NCBI RefSeq assembly: GCF_001612615.1
Contig: NZ_BDAU01000019.1
Location: forward strand, 62,001-126,000
Reading direction: 5' to 3'
Source: Nocardia amikacinitolerans NBRC 108937
Lineage (GTDB): Bacteria > Actinomycetota > Actinomycetes > Mycobacteriales > Mycobacteriaceae
Length of the DNA stretch: 64,000 nt
In this document: piece after piece, positions 1 to 7,655 of the stretch
Layout of the letters: every line of letters begins with the position of its first letter
How positions within the stretch are numbered: position 1 is the stretch's first letter
The notes under the pieces: model-generated
Seen by the model: the letters and a program-made list of their open reading frames with translations, nothing else
The model's database searches: none
What the model was told of the DNA's origin: nothing
Position numbers and translations under genes: made by a program

Positions 1-41
1 TGCACCGGATGGCGAGCGCCGGTGGCCGAACGTTCGACCAT
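1..41 (-). CDS. rsmH: 16S rRNA (cytosine-1402-N4) methyltransferase RsmH, N-terminal 13 codons only
   Basis: An ATG at 41 on the minus strand opens a frame reading MVERSATGARHPV that runs off the left edge. RsmH (MraW) proteins usually have a Gly-Ala-Arg-His-(Val)-Pro-Val start, and rsmH is the gene that follows mraZ in the dcw cluster. Position, strand and peptide therefore agree. The full enzyme methylates C1402 of 16S rRNA. A weak AAGG lies about 13 nt upstream. The 158-nt gap to mraZ shows no gene. Only a start fragment is visible, so the call rests on context and about six residues. Confidence 0.62.
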   Translation of the reverse strand, partial: MVERSATGARHPV

Positions 42-199
42 CGCACACGGGTCGCCTTGTTCCACAGTGCTTTTGATTAAGAAGCTGCTGTCGAGAACGA
101 ATGCCCCGTGGTCTCTGACCGAACAACGGCACCTGGCGTCGGGGAAGTACGCCAGGGTCCGCGTCCGGGCAGAGGCCGCGCGGCACTCGTTCGCTCGGG

Positions 200-631
200 C
201 TAGAAGATTCCGCCCAGCGACTCGTCTCTCGCTTGCGCGTAATCCTCCTCGTGCTCGGCGAGGTAGGACTCCCACGCCTGCTTGTCCCAAATCTCGAGGA
301 AGTCGACCGAGCCGATCACCACGCAATCCCGGTCCAGGTTCGCGTAGCGCCGATGATCCGCCGACAACGTGATGCGGCCCTGCGCGTCCGGACGCTGTTC
401 ATCGGTTCCGGCCGCGAGTGCCCTGACGAACGCGCGGGCCTGCGGGTTGCTGCGAGACGCGGCCGCGGCTCGGCGAGCGAGCGCGGTGAACTCTTCCTTG
501 GGGTACACGGCAAGGCTGTGGTCCTGACCCTTCGTGACCATCAACCCTCCCGCCAGATCGTCTCGAAACTTCGCAGGCAACGTGAGTCGCCCTTTGTCAT
601 CCAGCCGAGGTGTGTAGGTACCGAGAAACAT
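200..631 (-). CDS. mraZ: Transcriptional regulator MraZ
   Basis: 143 aa, the usual MraZ length. Two AbrB-like (SpoVT/AbrB) half-domains each carry the family signature DxxGRxxLxxxxR: DDKGRLTLPAKFR near residue 11 and DAQGRITLSADHR near residue 80. MraZ forms ring-like oligomers and binds direct repeats in its own promoter to control the division and cell-wall cluster. A strong ribosome site, GGGAGGT, lies 6 nt before the ATG and fixes the start. The gene heads the dcw cluster; the next gene, rsmH, lies to the left on the same strand. Upstream lie a sigma-70-type promoter and three TGGRN boxes, consistent with autoregulation. Confidence 0.97.
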   Translation of the reverse strand: MFLGTYTPRLDDKGRLTLPAKFRDDLAGGLMVTKGQDHSLAVYPKEEFTALARRAAAASRSNPQARAFVRALAAGTDEQRPDAQGRITLSADHRRYANLDRDCVVIGSVDFLEIWDKQAWESYLAEHEEDYAQARDESLGGIF

Positions 632-685
632 CTCGATACCTCCCTACTGGATCACCTCTCTGGATGGCCTCTCCTGTAGTGCGCG

Positions 686-710
686 CTCCACATTACCCCA
701 CTTTCCCCCA
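686..710 (-). promoter_or_regulatory. MraZ operator: three TGGRN boxes at 10-bp spacing
   Basis: Read on the minus strand: TGGGG, 5 nt, TGGGG, 5 nt, TGGAG (710-706, 700-696, 690-686). Direct TGGGN repeats separated by 5 nt are the established MraZ binding pattern in other bacteria. The array overlaps the mraZ promoter 55 bp before the start codon. The third box has one change (A at position 4). Confidence 0.8.
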
Positions 711-717
711 CTTTCAA
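690..717 (-). promoter_or_regulatory. mraZ promoter
   Basis: On the minus strand TTGAAA (717-712) and TAATGT (695-690) are 16 bp apart, a good vegetative -35/-10 pair. Transcription would start near 683, about 52 nt before the mraZ ATG. The MraZ boxes overlap the spacer and the -10, so bound MraZ would block polymerase. Spacing and hexamers are seen directly; activity is inferred. Confidence 0.65.
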
Positions 718-897
718 TCGAAAGTGGAGGTGATCTGGCTCCCCGCCGAGACGATTTCGCAGGTCATCCCAGCTATCACCGGGGTGGGGAACTTTTTGCA
801 TGTTGTGCCGACACGCGGGCGTCGGCCTGAGACAGCCCGGAAACATCCAGCAAACCGCCCTGGTAGGCAAGGTCCTGCAGCCGATCCGGGGTGGTTC

Positions 898-934
898 TGG
901 GGGAAGGTGGGGAACGTCGTGGGGAGAAGTGGGA
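898..934 (+). promoter_or_regulatory. Second TGGGN array, opposite orientation
   Basis: On the plus strand TGGGG (898), TGGGG (908), TGGGG (920) and TGGGA (930) form two pairs with exact 5-nt gaps, offset from each other by 7 nt. This is the MraZ box pattern again, about 190 bp upstream of the mraZ operator and in the opposite orientation. The rest of the 632-1124 gap shows no gene. Whether MraZ binds here is inference. Confidence 0.4.
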
Positions 935-1056
935 ACCGCCTCGGGAGGCCATGGGACGAAGTCCTCCGGATACCGCGCGCAACCGGAGCGAAGGTGGAGG
1001 TGCGCCTATCCACTACCCCGCGGGAGCGGTTCGCGGAGAGTGGCCGAAACGCGAGC

Positions 1057-1093
1057 AGGCGACGCCGCACCATCGTGTGGTGCGGCGTCGCCT
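1057..1093 (-). terminator. Terminator hairpin of the DUF3040 gene
   Basis: A perfect 14-bp inverted repeat (1057-1070 with 1080-1093), extendable to 16 bp with a 5-nt loop, lies 32 bp after the stop of the minus-strand DUF3040 gene. There is no U-tract, which is common in actinobacterial terminators. Confidence 0.65.
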
Positions 1094-1124
1094 GTCGCGA
1101 TGAAGATGTCGGGTTACAGCCGAG

Positions 1125-1550
1125 CTACTCCTGCTCGAACCGTCTCCGGAAGCGATCCTCCATGCGTTCGGAGAAACCACCGGACTTGCGCTGACGCCCA
1201 GGTCCGCTCGATCCGCCACCGCCCGGCCCGCTGGAAGGCGCCTCGCCGGAACGCGCGCCACGGGCGGCGCCCTTGGAGTTGCCGAGCAGCAGCAGCACGC
1301 CGGCGCCGAACATGACGATGAATCCGATCAGGCTGATGATCGGAAAGCCACCGGGCTTCACCGGAGCGGCGATACCGGCGACCAGTAGAAACAGACCGAG
1401 GACGAACAAGGCCGCGGCCTGGAGTCTGCGACGACTCGAGGTCGAGCGAAGGCGTCCGCCGCGGACGGACGAGGCGAACTTCGGATCCTCAGCATAGAGC
1501 GCGCTCTCGATCTGTTCGAGCATGCGCTGCTCGTGCTCGGAGAGTGGCAC
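1125..1550 (-). CDS. DUF3040 membrane protein
   Basis: 141 aa. The N-terminus PLSEHEQRMLEQIESAL followed by LYAEDPKFA is the DUF3040 signature. Two hydrophobic segments follow (about residues 44-63 and 68-88), then a Gly/Ser-rich, basic cytoplasmic tail (residues 90-141). The family is specific to actinobacteria and usually sits beside mraZ (Rv2169c in M. tuberculosis); its function is unknown. The GTG start is set by GGGAGGT 3 nt upstream. It is transcribed toward mraZ but separated from it by a strong hairpin, so it is probably its own unit. Confidence 0.93.
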   Translation of the reverse strand: MPLSEHEQRMLEQIESALYAEDPKFASSVRGGRLRSTSSRRRLQAAALFVLGLFLLVAGIAAPVKPGGFPIISLIGFIVMFGAGVLLLLGNSKGAARGARSGEAPSSGPGGGGSSGPGRQRKSGGFSERMEDRFRRRFEQE

Positions 1551-1676
1551 GGTACCTCCCCCGGCACTAGGACGTGGCTTGTCGCCTCCGGGTAGGCGAC
1601 AGATAGCCGACCTTGGCGGCTATCTGTCACCAATGATACGAGTTCGATCAGGGCCGTACCACCTTCTCGGTGATAA

Positions 1677-2114
1677 CTAAGCGGTCATGCCTCCGCTCCA
1701 TCCCGGCGCGGGCCGCAACCGCGCGGCCGACTTCAGCAGATCTTCCACGTCGTGCAGGAATGCCCCCACCCGCGAAGAGAACTCGTCGGCCTGCCGCTCG
1801 TCCACTTCGCGGTCCAATCCGGCCTCCAGCGCGGCGCGCAGCTCCGAGCGCGCGCTGAAGTAATCGGCCCACATGACGAACTCGGGCGCGGCGCGCTGCA
1901 ACAGCACCCATGCGTTGCGCGAGCGGGCCCGCGGCGCGGCGTCGGCGCCGGTGAACGCGAGCACCGCACCCGCGCCGCGCAGCGCGGCGAGGTACGCGGT
2001 ACGGAAGCGTTCCCGCGGATCGGTCTCCCCCGCCGCCTGCATCAGCAGTCCGTCGGCCTTCTTCAGCAGTTTCCCCGCCTTGCCGGGCTGGCCCGGCTGC
2101 TCGATCCGACTCAT
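1677..2114 (-). CDS. HEPN-domain protein, SAV_6107 type
   Basis: 145 aa from the ATG at 2114, chosen because GGAGGGA lies 8 nt upstream; longer in-frame starts run into the divergent promoter. The protein is all-helical and Arg/Ala rich, with LLKKADGLLMQAA near the N-terminus and the pattern of the SAV_6107 HEPN family. HEPN proteins are often RNases or nucleotide-linked helpers. The catalytic RxxxxH motif typical of HEPN nucleases is not evident, so nuclease activity is doubtful. It sits divergently from the GNAT gene with 139 bp between them. The family name comes from recalled similarity and context; the function is unknown. Confidence 0.7.
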   Translation of the reverse strand: MSRIEQPGQPGKAGKLLKKADGLLMQAAGETDPRERFRTAYLAALRGAGAVLAFTGADAAPRARSRNAWVLLQRAAPEFVMWADYFSARSELRAALEAGLDREVDERQADEFSSRVGAFLHDVEDLLKSAARLRPAPGWSGGMTA

Positions 2115-2253
2115 CGGCTCGTCCCTCCGCACTCGCACACCTCCGGTCCCCGTGCACCGCGCGGACCGAACAGGTATTCGAACGTTTGAATTGAGCTTGA
2201 ATATAGAGACGCCCACCGACAACTTTCCGCGTCCGCGCGGTCCGACGAGAGCC

Positions 2254-2871
2254 ATGACAGCCGTCAAGCCACATCACTCACCCGCACCCGCACCCGTCGT
2301 CGTCGACCTCTCGGTCGCGGACCTGCGTTACCGGCTGCACGACGCGCTAGCGGTCTATGTCGCCGCGATGGACTATCCGCGCGGCACCGAGAACCATCGC
2401 GCGCCGATGTGGACCGAGCACACCACCCGCGCGGGCTGGCAGGCGGTCGCCGCGCTGCTCCCCGGCGACGACGGCCGCGTCGACCTGCGCACGTCGCCCA
2501 TCGTCGCCATCGCCTACGGCTACCGCGGCGCGCCGCACCAGTGGTGGCACCAGCAGGTGCACAGCGGTATGCGCCGCTCCGGCTGGCCGGAACACTCTGC
2601 GCGCGAACTGCTTTCGGACTATTTCGAGCTGACCGAGTTGCACGTGCACCCGAGCGCGCAGGGCCGCGGCATCGGCGCCACCCTGCTGCGCAGGCTGCTG
2701 CAGGACCGGACGGAGAGCGCGGTGCTGCTGTCCACGCCGGAGGTGGCAGGCGAGGAGAACCGCGCGTGGCGGCTCTATCGCAGGGAGGGATTCGCCGACG
2801 TCATCCGGCATTTCGTGTTCGCGGGCGACAACCGGCCCTTCGCGATCCTGGGCAGGCGGCTGCCGCTGTGA
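2254..2871 (+). CDS. GNAT-family N-acetyltransferase (Rv2170-like)
   Basis: 205 aa, matching the Rv2170 length. The acetyl-CoA loop of GNAT enzymes is visible as LHVHPSAQGRGIGATLLRR (about residues 129-147, Q/RxxGxG/A), followed by LLSTP and the W-R-LYRREGF segment typical of the C-terminal part of the fold. It transfers an acetyl group from acetyl-CoA to an unidentified amine; a lysine acetyltransferase role has been proposed for Rv2170. The ATG at 2254 was chosen because upstream in-frame sequence covers the divergent intergenic region. Its stop overlaps the next GTG by 4 bp (GTGA), so the two are translationally coupled. Confidence 0.88.
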   Translation: MTAVKPHHSPAPAPVVVDLSVADLRYRLHDALAVYVAAMDYPRGTENHRAPMWTEHTTRAGWQAVAALLPGDDGRVDLRTSPIVAIAYGYRGAPHQWWHQQVHSGMRRSGWPEHSARELLSDYFELTELHVHPSAQGRGIGATLLRRLLQDRTESAVLLSTPEVAGEENRAWRLYRREGFADVIRHFVFAGDNRPFAILGRRLPL

Positions 2872-4436
2872 ACGTGGTGGTCGTCGGTTCCGGCCACAAC
2901 GCCCTGGTGGCGGCCTGTTATCTGGCGCGCGAGGGTCACCGGGTCGAGGTGTTGGAGCGCGACGAGGTGCTCGGCGGCGCGGTGTCCACGGTCGAGCGTT
3001 TCCCCGGGCACCTGGTGGACCGCGGCTCGTCGGCGCACATCATGATCCGGCACACGGGGATCGTCGAGGAGCTCGAGCTGGAGCGCTTCGGACTGCGTTA
3101 CATCGATTGCGATCCTTGGGGATTCACCCCTGCCGATGCCGAGGGCAGGCCGCCGATCGTCTTCCACCGCGACGTCGACGCGACGTGCGCGTCCATCGCC
3201 GCGGCGTGCGGGACGGCCGACGCCGAGGCGTACCGGCGGTTCGTCGCGGTGTGGGGTCCGCGCAGCGCGCGGGTGATGCGCGCGTTCGGCGGCGCGCCGG
3301 GGCCCGGTCATCTGCTTCGTTCGTTCTGGGGGCTTGACGCGAAGGCCGGTGGCAGCGCGCTGTCCAGGGAGTTCTTGCAGTCCGGGGACGCGTTGCTGGA
3401 CAGCTTGTTTCGCGACGAACGGCTCAAGGCGTCGCTGGCCTGGTTCGGTGCGCAGTCCGGTCCGCCGATGTCGGAACCCGGCACGGCGCCGATGGTCGGC
3501 TTCGCGGCGCTGATGCACACGCTGCCGCCGGGGCGGGCGGTCGGCGGCAGTGGCGTGTTGAGCGCGGCGCTGGTCGCGCGGCTGCGCGCCGACGGTGCGG
3601 CGGTGGCGGCGGGTGACGCGGTCACCTCGATCGGGCGCGTCGGCGAGGGCTGGGTGGTGCGTACGGCGTCCGGGCGGGAGCTGCGCGCCGACGCGGTGAT
3701 CGCGGGCGCGCACGTCCTCACCACACTGGACCTGCTGCGCGCCGGCGGATTCGACGGCGCGACGCTGGACGACTGGCAGCGCCGCATCCGGGTCGGGCCC
3801 GGCATCGGCATGGTGGTGCGGGTGGCGACGACCGCGCTGCCCGAGTACCCGGGTGCCGCCACCGCGGAATCCGCGCGCGGCCTGCAATTTCTCGTCTCGG
3901 ATCGCGCACAGCTGCGGCGCGCGCACGGGGCGGCGCTGGCGGGCGACCTGCCGCCGCGGCCGGTGGTGCTCGCGATGAGTTTCAGCGCGCTCGACCCGAG
4001 CATCGCGCCGCCGGGCAAGCACCAGCTCTCGCTGTGGGCGCAGTGGCATCCCTATCGGCTGGCCGACGGCAGCGACTGGGCCGCGCACGCGGATCGCGAG
4101 GGCGATCGGATCATCGCCGAGGTCGACTCGTACGCACCGGGTTTCGCCTCGACTGTGCGCGAGCGGTTCGTGCAGACGCCGGTCGACCTGGAACGGGAGA
4201 TGGGGCTGCGCGGCGGCAATGTGATGCACGTGGAGATGTCGCTGGATCAGATGATGTTGTGGCGGCCGCTGCCTGAACTCTCGGGTCAGCGGGTGCCCGG
4301 TGCGCCCGGACTGTATCTGACGGGGGCGTCCACCCATCCCGGCGGTGGCGTCTCCGGCGCCAGCGGACGGACGGCGGCGCGGCTCGCCCTGCGCGACGCC
4401 CGGCGCAGGCGATTTCCCTTCCCGCGCAAGCGATGA
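2868..4436 (+). CDS. FAD-dependent CrtI/CrtO-type carotenoid oxidoreductase
   Basis: 522 aa from a GTG that overlaps the GNAT stop by 4 bp. The N-terminus VVVVGSGHNALVAACYLARE is a Rossmann dinucleotide-binding motif (GxGxxxLxxA). The C-terminus has GLYLTGASTHPGGGVSGASG, the second FAD-binding block of phytoene desaturase-like enzymes. The gene is coupled by an ATGA overlap to a CruF-like carotenoid gene. A role as carotenoid desaturase or ketolase is inferred from this; the exact reaction cannot be read. A second, more CrtI-like gene lies at 16860, so the two probably act at different steps. Confidence 0.82.
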   Translation: MNVVVVGSGHNALVAACYLAREGHRVEVLERDEVLGGAVSTVERFPGHLVDRGSSAHIMIRHTGIVEELELERFGLRYIDCDPWGFTPADAEGRPPIVFHRDVDATCASIAAACGTADAEAYRRFVAVWGPRSARVMRAFGGAPGPGHLLRSFWGLDAKAGGSALSREFLQSGDALLDSLFRDERLKASLAWFGAQSGPPMSEPGTAPMVGFAALMHTLPPGRAVGGSGVLSAALVARLRADGAAVAAGDAVTSIGRVGEGWVVRTASGRELRADAVIAGAHVLTTLDLLRAGGFDGATLDDWQRRIRVGPGIGMVVRVATTALPEYPGAATAESARGLQFLVSDRAQLRRAHGAALAGDLPPRPVVLAMSFSALDPSIAPPGKHQLSLWAQWHPYRLADGSDWAAHADREGDRIIAEVDSYAPGFASTVRERFVQTPVDLEREMGLRGGNVMHVEMSLDQMMLWRPLPELSGQRVPGAPGLYLTGASTHPGGGVSGASGRTAARLALRDARRRRFPFPRKR

Positions 4437-5272
4437 CGGACCCGGTGATGCGTATGCCGGGTCGCGAGAGCCTGCGGTCGGTGCGGCACCCGGTGCCTGT
4501 GTTGCTCGCGGTCCTGCTCGTGCTCGCCCAGATCTGCTATCCGCTCACCGAGGGTGCGGCGCGGGACCGGATCACCGTGGTTGTCGTGCTGCTTTCCGCG
4601 GGCACAGCCCTCGCGCATGCCGCCGCCACCCGGGGAACTCGGTACGCGCTGGGGTTTCTGGTGATCGTCTCGGGGGTCGGTCTGCTCGCCGAGATGCTCG
4701 GGGTGGCGACCGGAATCCCGTTCGGCTGTTACGAGTACGCGCAGGATCGAATCGGGCCGTCGCTCGCGGGCGTGCCACTGCTGGTGCCGCTGGCCTGGAC
4801 GGGCGGGATGTATCCGGTGTGGATCGTGGCCGGGATCGTCACCCGCGGGACCGCGGGGCGAGTCGTTCTGACCACGATCGGTGCGGTCGGGTGGGACCTC
4901 TTCCTCGATCCGCAGATGGTGGCCGACGGTCAATGGACTTGGTGCGACACCGATTCCGGGTTGCCCGGACTGGACCACATCCCGCTCACCAACTACCTCG
5001 GCTGGTTCTGCGTCGGCCTGCTGATGGCGCTGCTGCTCGCGGTCTGGGACCGCGCCGCGCCCAGCCCCACCCAACCCCGCGCCGGCGCCTCGTTTGCGGT
5101 GCCCATCGCGGTCTTCCTCTGGACCTGGCTCGGCTCCACCCTCGCCCACGCCGCCTTCCTCGATCTCCCCTACTCGGCCTTGTACGGGGCTGTCGGGATG
5201 GCGCCACTCGGCGTACCCCTGCTGATCCACTTGGCGCGACACCGCTCCGCCGAGGTGCGCCGCGCCGATTGA
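4433..5272 (+). CDS. Carotenoid biosynthesis membrane protein (CruF/DUF422-like)
   Basis: 279 aa with seven or so hydrophobic helices. Motifs of the carotenoid biosynthesis protein family (PF04240) are visible: the Glu of AEMLGVATGIPFGCYEY (about residues 87-103), WDLFLDPQMVADGQW (about 154-168) and IPLTNYLGWF. Members hydrate the psi end of C50 or acyclic carotenoids (CruF, 1',2'-hydratase). It overlaps the preceding oxidoreductase by ATGA, and a CruG-like glycosyltransferase follows at 7656, matching the known CruF/CruG pairing. The last codons of the gene resemble the repeat units that follow it, so its 3' end seems to have seeded the downstream array. Confidence 0.85.
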   Translation: MTDPVMRMPGRESLRSVRHPVPVLLAVLLVLAQICYPLTEGAARDRITVVVVLLSAGTALAHAAATRGTRYALGFLVIVSGVGLLAEMLGVATGIPFGCYEYAQDRIGPSLAGVPLLVPLAWTGGMYPVWIVAGIVTRGTAGRVVLTTIGAVGWDLFLDPQMVADGQWTWCDTDSGLPGLDHIPLTNYLGWFCVGLLMALLLAVWDRAAPSPTQPRAGASFAVPIAVFLWTWLGSTLAHAAFLDLPYSALYGAVGMAPLGVPLLIHLARHRSAEVRRAD

Positions 5273-6190
5273 CGCGGCTGTGCGCCCTCGGCCCGGTGCC
5301 GCTCCGCCACAGGAGCTCGCTCCGGTCGACGCCATTGCGCGCACTGCGCCCACCACCACTCCGCGAAGCGCCGCACGCCGCTCGATGACGCCGAGCGCAC
5401 TTCACCCACCGCTGCCCTCCGCCCTCGGCGCCCCGCCGGTTGACGCCGCCGCCCACTCGGCGCGACAAGGCTCCGGAACGACGCGCAGGGTGCCCCGTCC
5501 CGGCGCTGCTCCGCCGAGGCGCCCCACGCCGGTTCGACCCCACCGCGGGCCTTCGCCCGCCAACCCTCGCCAGAGATGCCCGCACCGGTCGACGCACGCG
5601 CGCGCACTTCATCCACCGCGCCGAAGCGCCGCACGCCGGTCGATGACGCCGAGCGCACTACACCCACCGCTGCCCCTACGCCCTGCCGGTTGACGCCGCT
5701 GCGCACTCGGCCACCGGGCTCCGGAACGACGCGCGGGATGACCCGTTCGCCCAGCGCTGCTCCGCCGAGGTGCCCCCACACCGGTTCGACCCCACCGCAA
5801 ACGCTTCCCCAGAGATGCCCCGCACCGGTCGACACAGCAGCGCGCGCTTTGCCCACCGCTCCGGCGAAGCGCCGCACGCTGGTCGATGATCTCGAGCGCA
5901 CTTCACCCACCGCTGCTCTCCGCCCCAGGCGCCCCGCCGGTTGACGCCGCCGCGCACTCGGCGCGACACGGCTCCGGACCGGCGCGCAGGGTGCCCCGTC
6001 CCGGCGCTGCTCCGCCGAGGCGCCCCACGCCCCTTCGACCCCACCGCGGGTTCGCCCGCCAACGCTCCGCCAGAGATGCCCCGCAGCGGTCGACAGCCGC
6101 GCGCGCTTTGCCCACCGCTGCTCCGCCCTAGGCGCCCTGCTGGTTGACGCCGCTGCGCACTCGGCCACCGGGCTCCGGAACGGCGCGGGG
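5268..6190. repeat. Degenerate ~250-bp tandem repeat array after the CruF-like gene
   Basis: The anchor TTGACGCC(G) recurs at 5268, 5440, 5690, 5941 and 6144 (spacings 172, 250, 251, 203). Units at 5440 and 5941 share one downstream variant (GCTCCGGA, then a GGTGCCCCGTCCCGGCGCTG block). Units at 5690 and 6144 share another (CACTCGGCCACCGGGCTCCG). The array therefore has a higher-order period near 500 bp. The first anchor overlaps the stop of the CruF-like gene. Open frames exist on both strands but follow the repeat rather than any family. I see no credible gene here. Confidence 0.75.
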
Positions 6191-6206
6191 TGACCGTGCG
6201 ATCACC

Positions 6207-6700
6207 GCCATGAGCTGCTCGGTTCACGAGGCGATCGGGGGCGGTCGGGCGCGATGGGCGTGGAGGGCGCGCGGTCTTTCTGAAGAAGCCGCTGGCGATC
6301 CAGCGGCATCGGCGAGTCGCCCGGCGCGCAGGGCGAGGCGGTGCGGGCGGTCGGCATCGAGTTCGACTCGATCGGCCGCGGGGCTCGGTGGCGCGCGTGC
6401 GACATCGAGCCGAGGGGCCACGGTATATAAGGCAGGGTGTCGGCGTGTCACGTCCGCCGCGATGAGTTGTTGCTCGGTTTCGAGGCGAGGGCGGCGGTCG
6501 AGCGCAACGCGGCGGGGAGTGCGCGCGTCTGTTCTGGCGAAAACGCCAGCGTTCCGGCGGCATCGGCGCATCGATGGGTGAGACGTTGCGGGCGGCTGTG
6601 GGATCGGTTCGGCGTCGATCGGCGGGGTGTGCTCGATGATGTGCGCGTGCGACATCGAGCAAAGGGACGACGGTATATAAGGCAAGGCGGGGCGGGGTGT
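6207..6700. repeat. Two diverged 250-bp units with a TATATAAGGCA block, upstream of lppM
   Basis: The block GTGCGACATCGAGC, about 15 nt, GGTATATAAGGCA occurs at 6408-6434 and 6658-6684, exactly 250 bp apart. Flanking pieces (ATGAGYTGYT...GCTCGGTT; GGCATCGGCG) are also shared. The second copy ends about 75 bp before lppM. The AT-rich core is striking in 70 % GC DNA and looks like a -10 region with a poor -35. It may be a duplicated promoter for lppM. No convincing coding sequence lies in 6191-6760. Confidence 0.65.
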
Positions 6701-6760
6701 GTCGTCGTGTCGCGCCCGCCGCGTGGCGATTCGGGCGTTCGGCCTGGCACGATGTGAGCC

Positions 6761-7534
6761 GTGCAACCGAGTCCCGCCACCACGATGCCCGATGTCCCGG
6801 TCCGACCGTCGCCGCGCGCACCACGTACCAGGGTGCGGGTAGTCGCGGGCGTGCTGCTCGCCGTGCTGTTCGCGCCGGTGCTGGCGGGGTGCCTGCGGGT
6901 GCAGGTGTCGATGGGCGTTTCGTCCAACGATCGGGTGTCCGGGCGGGTCATCGCGGCGGTGGTGCCCGCGAGTCCCGACGACAAGGGTCCGCAGCTGAAG
7001 GCGCCCGAAACGCTGGCGGCGAAGGTGCGGGTGGAGCCCTACAACCAGGACGGTTACCTGGGCAGCAAGGTGTTCTTCGAGGATCTTTCCTTCGGTGAGG
7101 TGCAGCAGCTCAGCACGCTGTCCGAGCAGACGCAGGGGATGTTCCAGCTGAACTTCAAGCGCACCGGCGATCTGGTCAGCCTGGAGGGGCGAGTCGACCT
7201 GAAGTCGGTGCCGCCGCACGGCTCCGACGTGCAGTTCACCATCGCGTTCCCGGCCAGGGTGGCCAAGACCAACGGCAACCGCGAGGGCGATTCCACCGTC
7301 TCCTGGAAGCTGCCGCCCGGCGAGGTGTCCAGGGTGCTCGCCGAGGTCCACTACGCCGACCCGAACACCCGCTCCTTCGCGGGCTGGGCAGGCATAGTCG
7401 GCGGCATCACGCTCGCGGTCGCCGCCATCGTCGCGGCCATGGCGTACATGGATCGCAACCCCGCCGCGCCGGAAGTCCCCGAGCACCAATTCTCCTGGCG
7501 GCGTTGGTGGCGGACGGTCAAGCAGTTCCGTTGA
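6761..7534 (+). CDS. lppM: LppM-like lipoprotein (Rv2171 family)
   Basis: 257 aa from GTG 6761 (an in-frame ATG lies at 6785). A hydrophobic signal segment (about residues 27-41) ends in the lipobox LAGC near residue 43, predicting an acylated Cys. A beta-rich extracytoplasmic domain follows. A C-terminal transmembrane helix (GWAGIVGGITLAVAAIVAA, about residues 208-226) leads to a short basic tail. LppM family proteins share the lipobox plus C-terminal helix layout; the M. tuberculosis protein is linked to envelope glycolipids and phagosome interaction. Synteny (Rv2170-Rv2171) supports the name. The 250-bp repeats lie immediately upstream. Confidence 0.87.
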   Translation: MQPSPATTMPDVPVRPSPRAPRTRVRVVAGVLLAVLFAPVLAGCLRVQVSMGVSSNDRVSGRVIAAVVPASPDDKGPQLKAPETLAAKVRVEPYNQDGYLGSKVFFEDLSFGEVQQLSTLSEQTQGMFQLNFKRTGDLVSLEGRVDLKSVPPHGSDVQFTIAFPARVAKTNGNREGDSTVSWKLPPGEVSRVLAEVHYADPNTRSFAGWAGIVGGITLAVAAIVAAMAYMDRNPAAPEVPEHQFSWRRWWRTVKQFR

Positions 7535-7655
7535 TCCGGCCCTCGGTCACCCGCGGGCCGTTCGGGCCGTGTGTACCTGTCGCGCACGCCGGTACCACAT
7601 CGCCCGAGCGAAGGAGTGCCGACAGTAGGGCGAGCCGCGGACTCCCACAGGATGG

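Noticed and set aside
2775..4337. 520-codon open frame on the minus strand opposite the CrtI/CrtO-like gene
   Set aside because: It mirrors the codons of a gene with clear FAD motifs, is His/Arg/Pro rich and shows no family features. Long antisense frames are expected at this GC content.
5170..6824. Several 60-380 codon frames on both strands in the repeat region
   Set aside because: They follow the repeat units, are Arg/Ala/Gly rich and start or stop at unrelated points. No ribosome sites or conserved motifs were seen.
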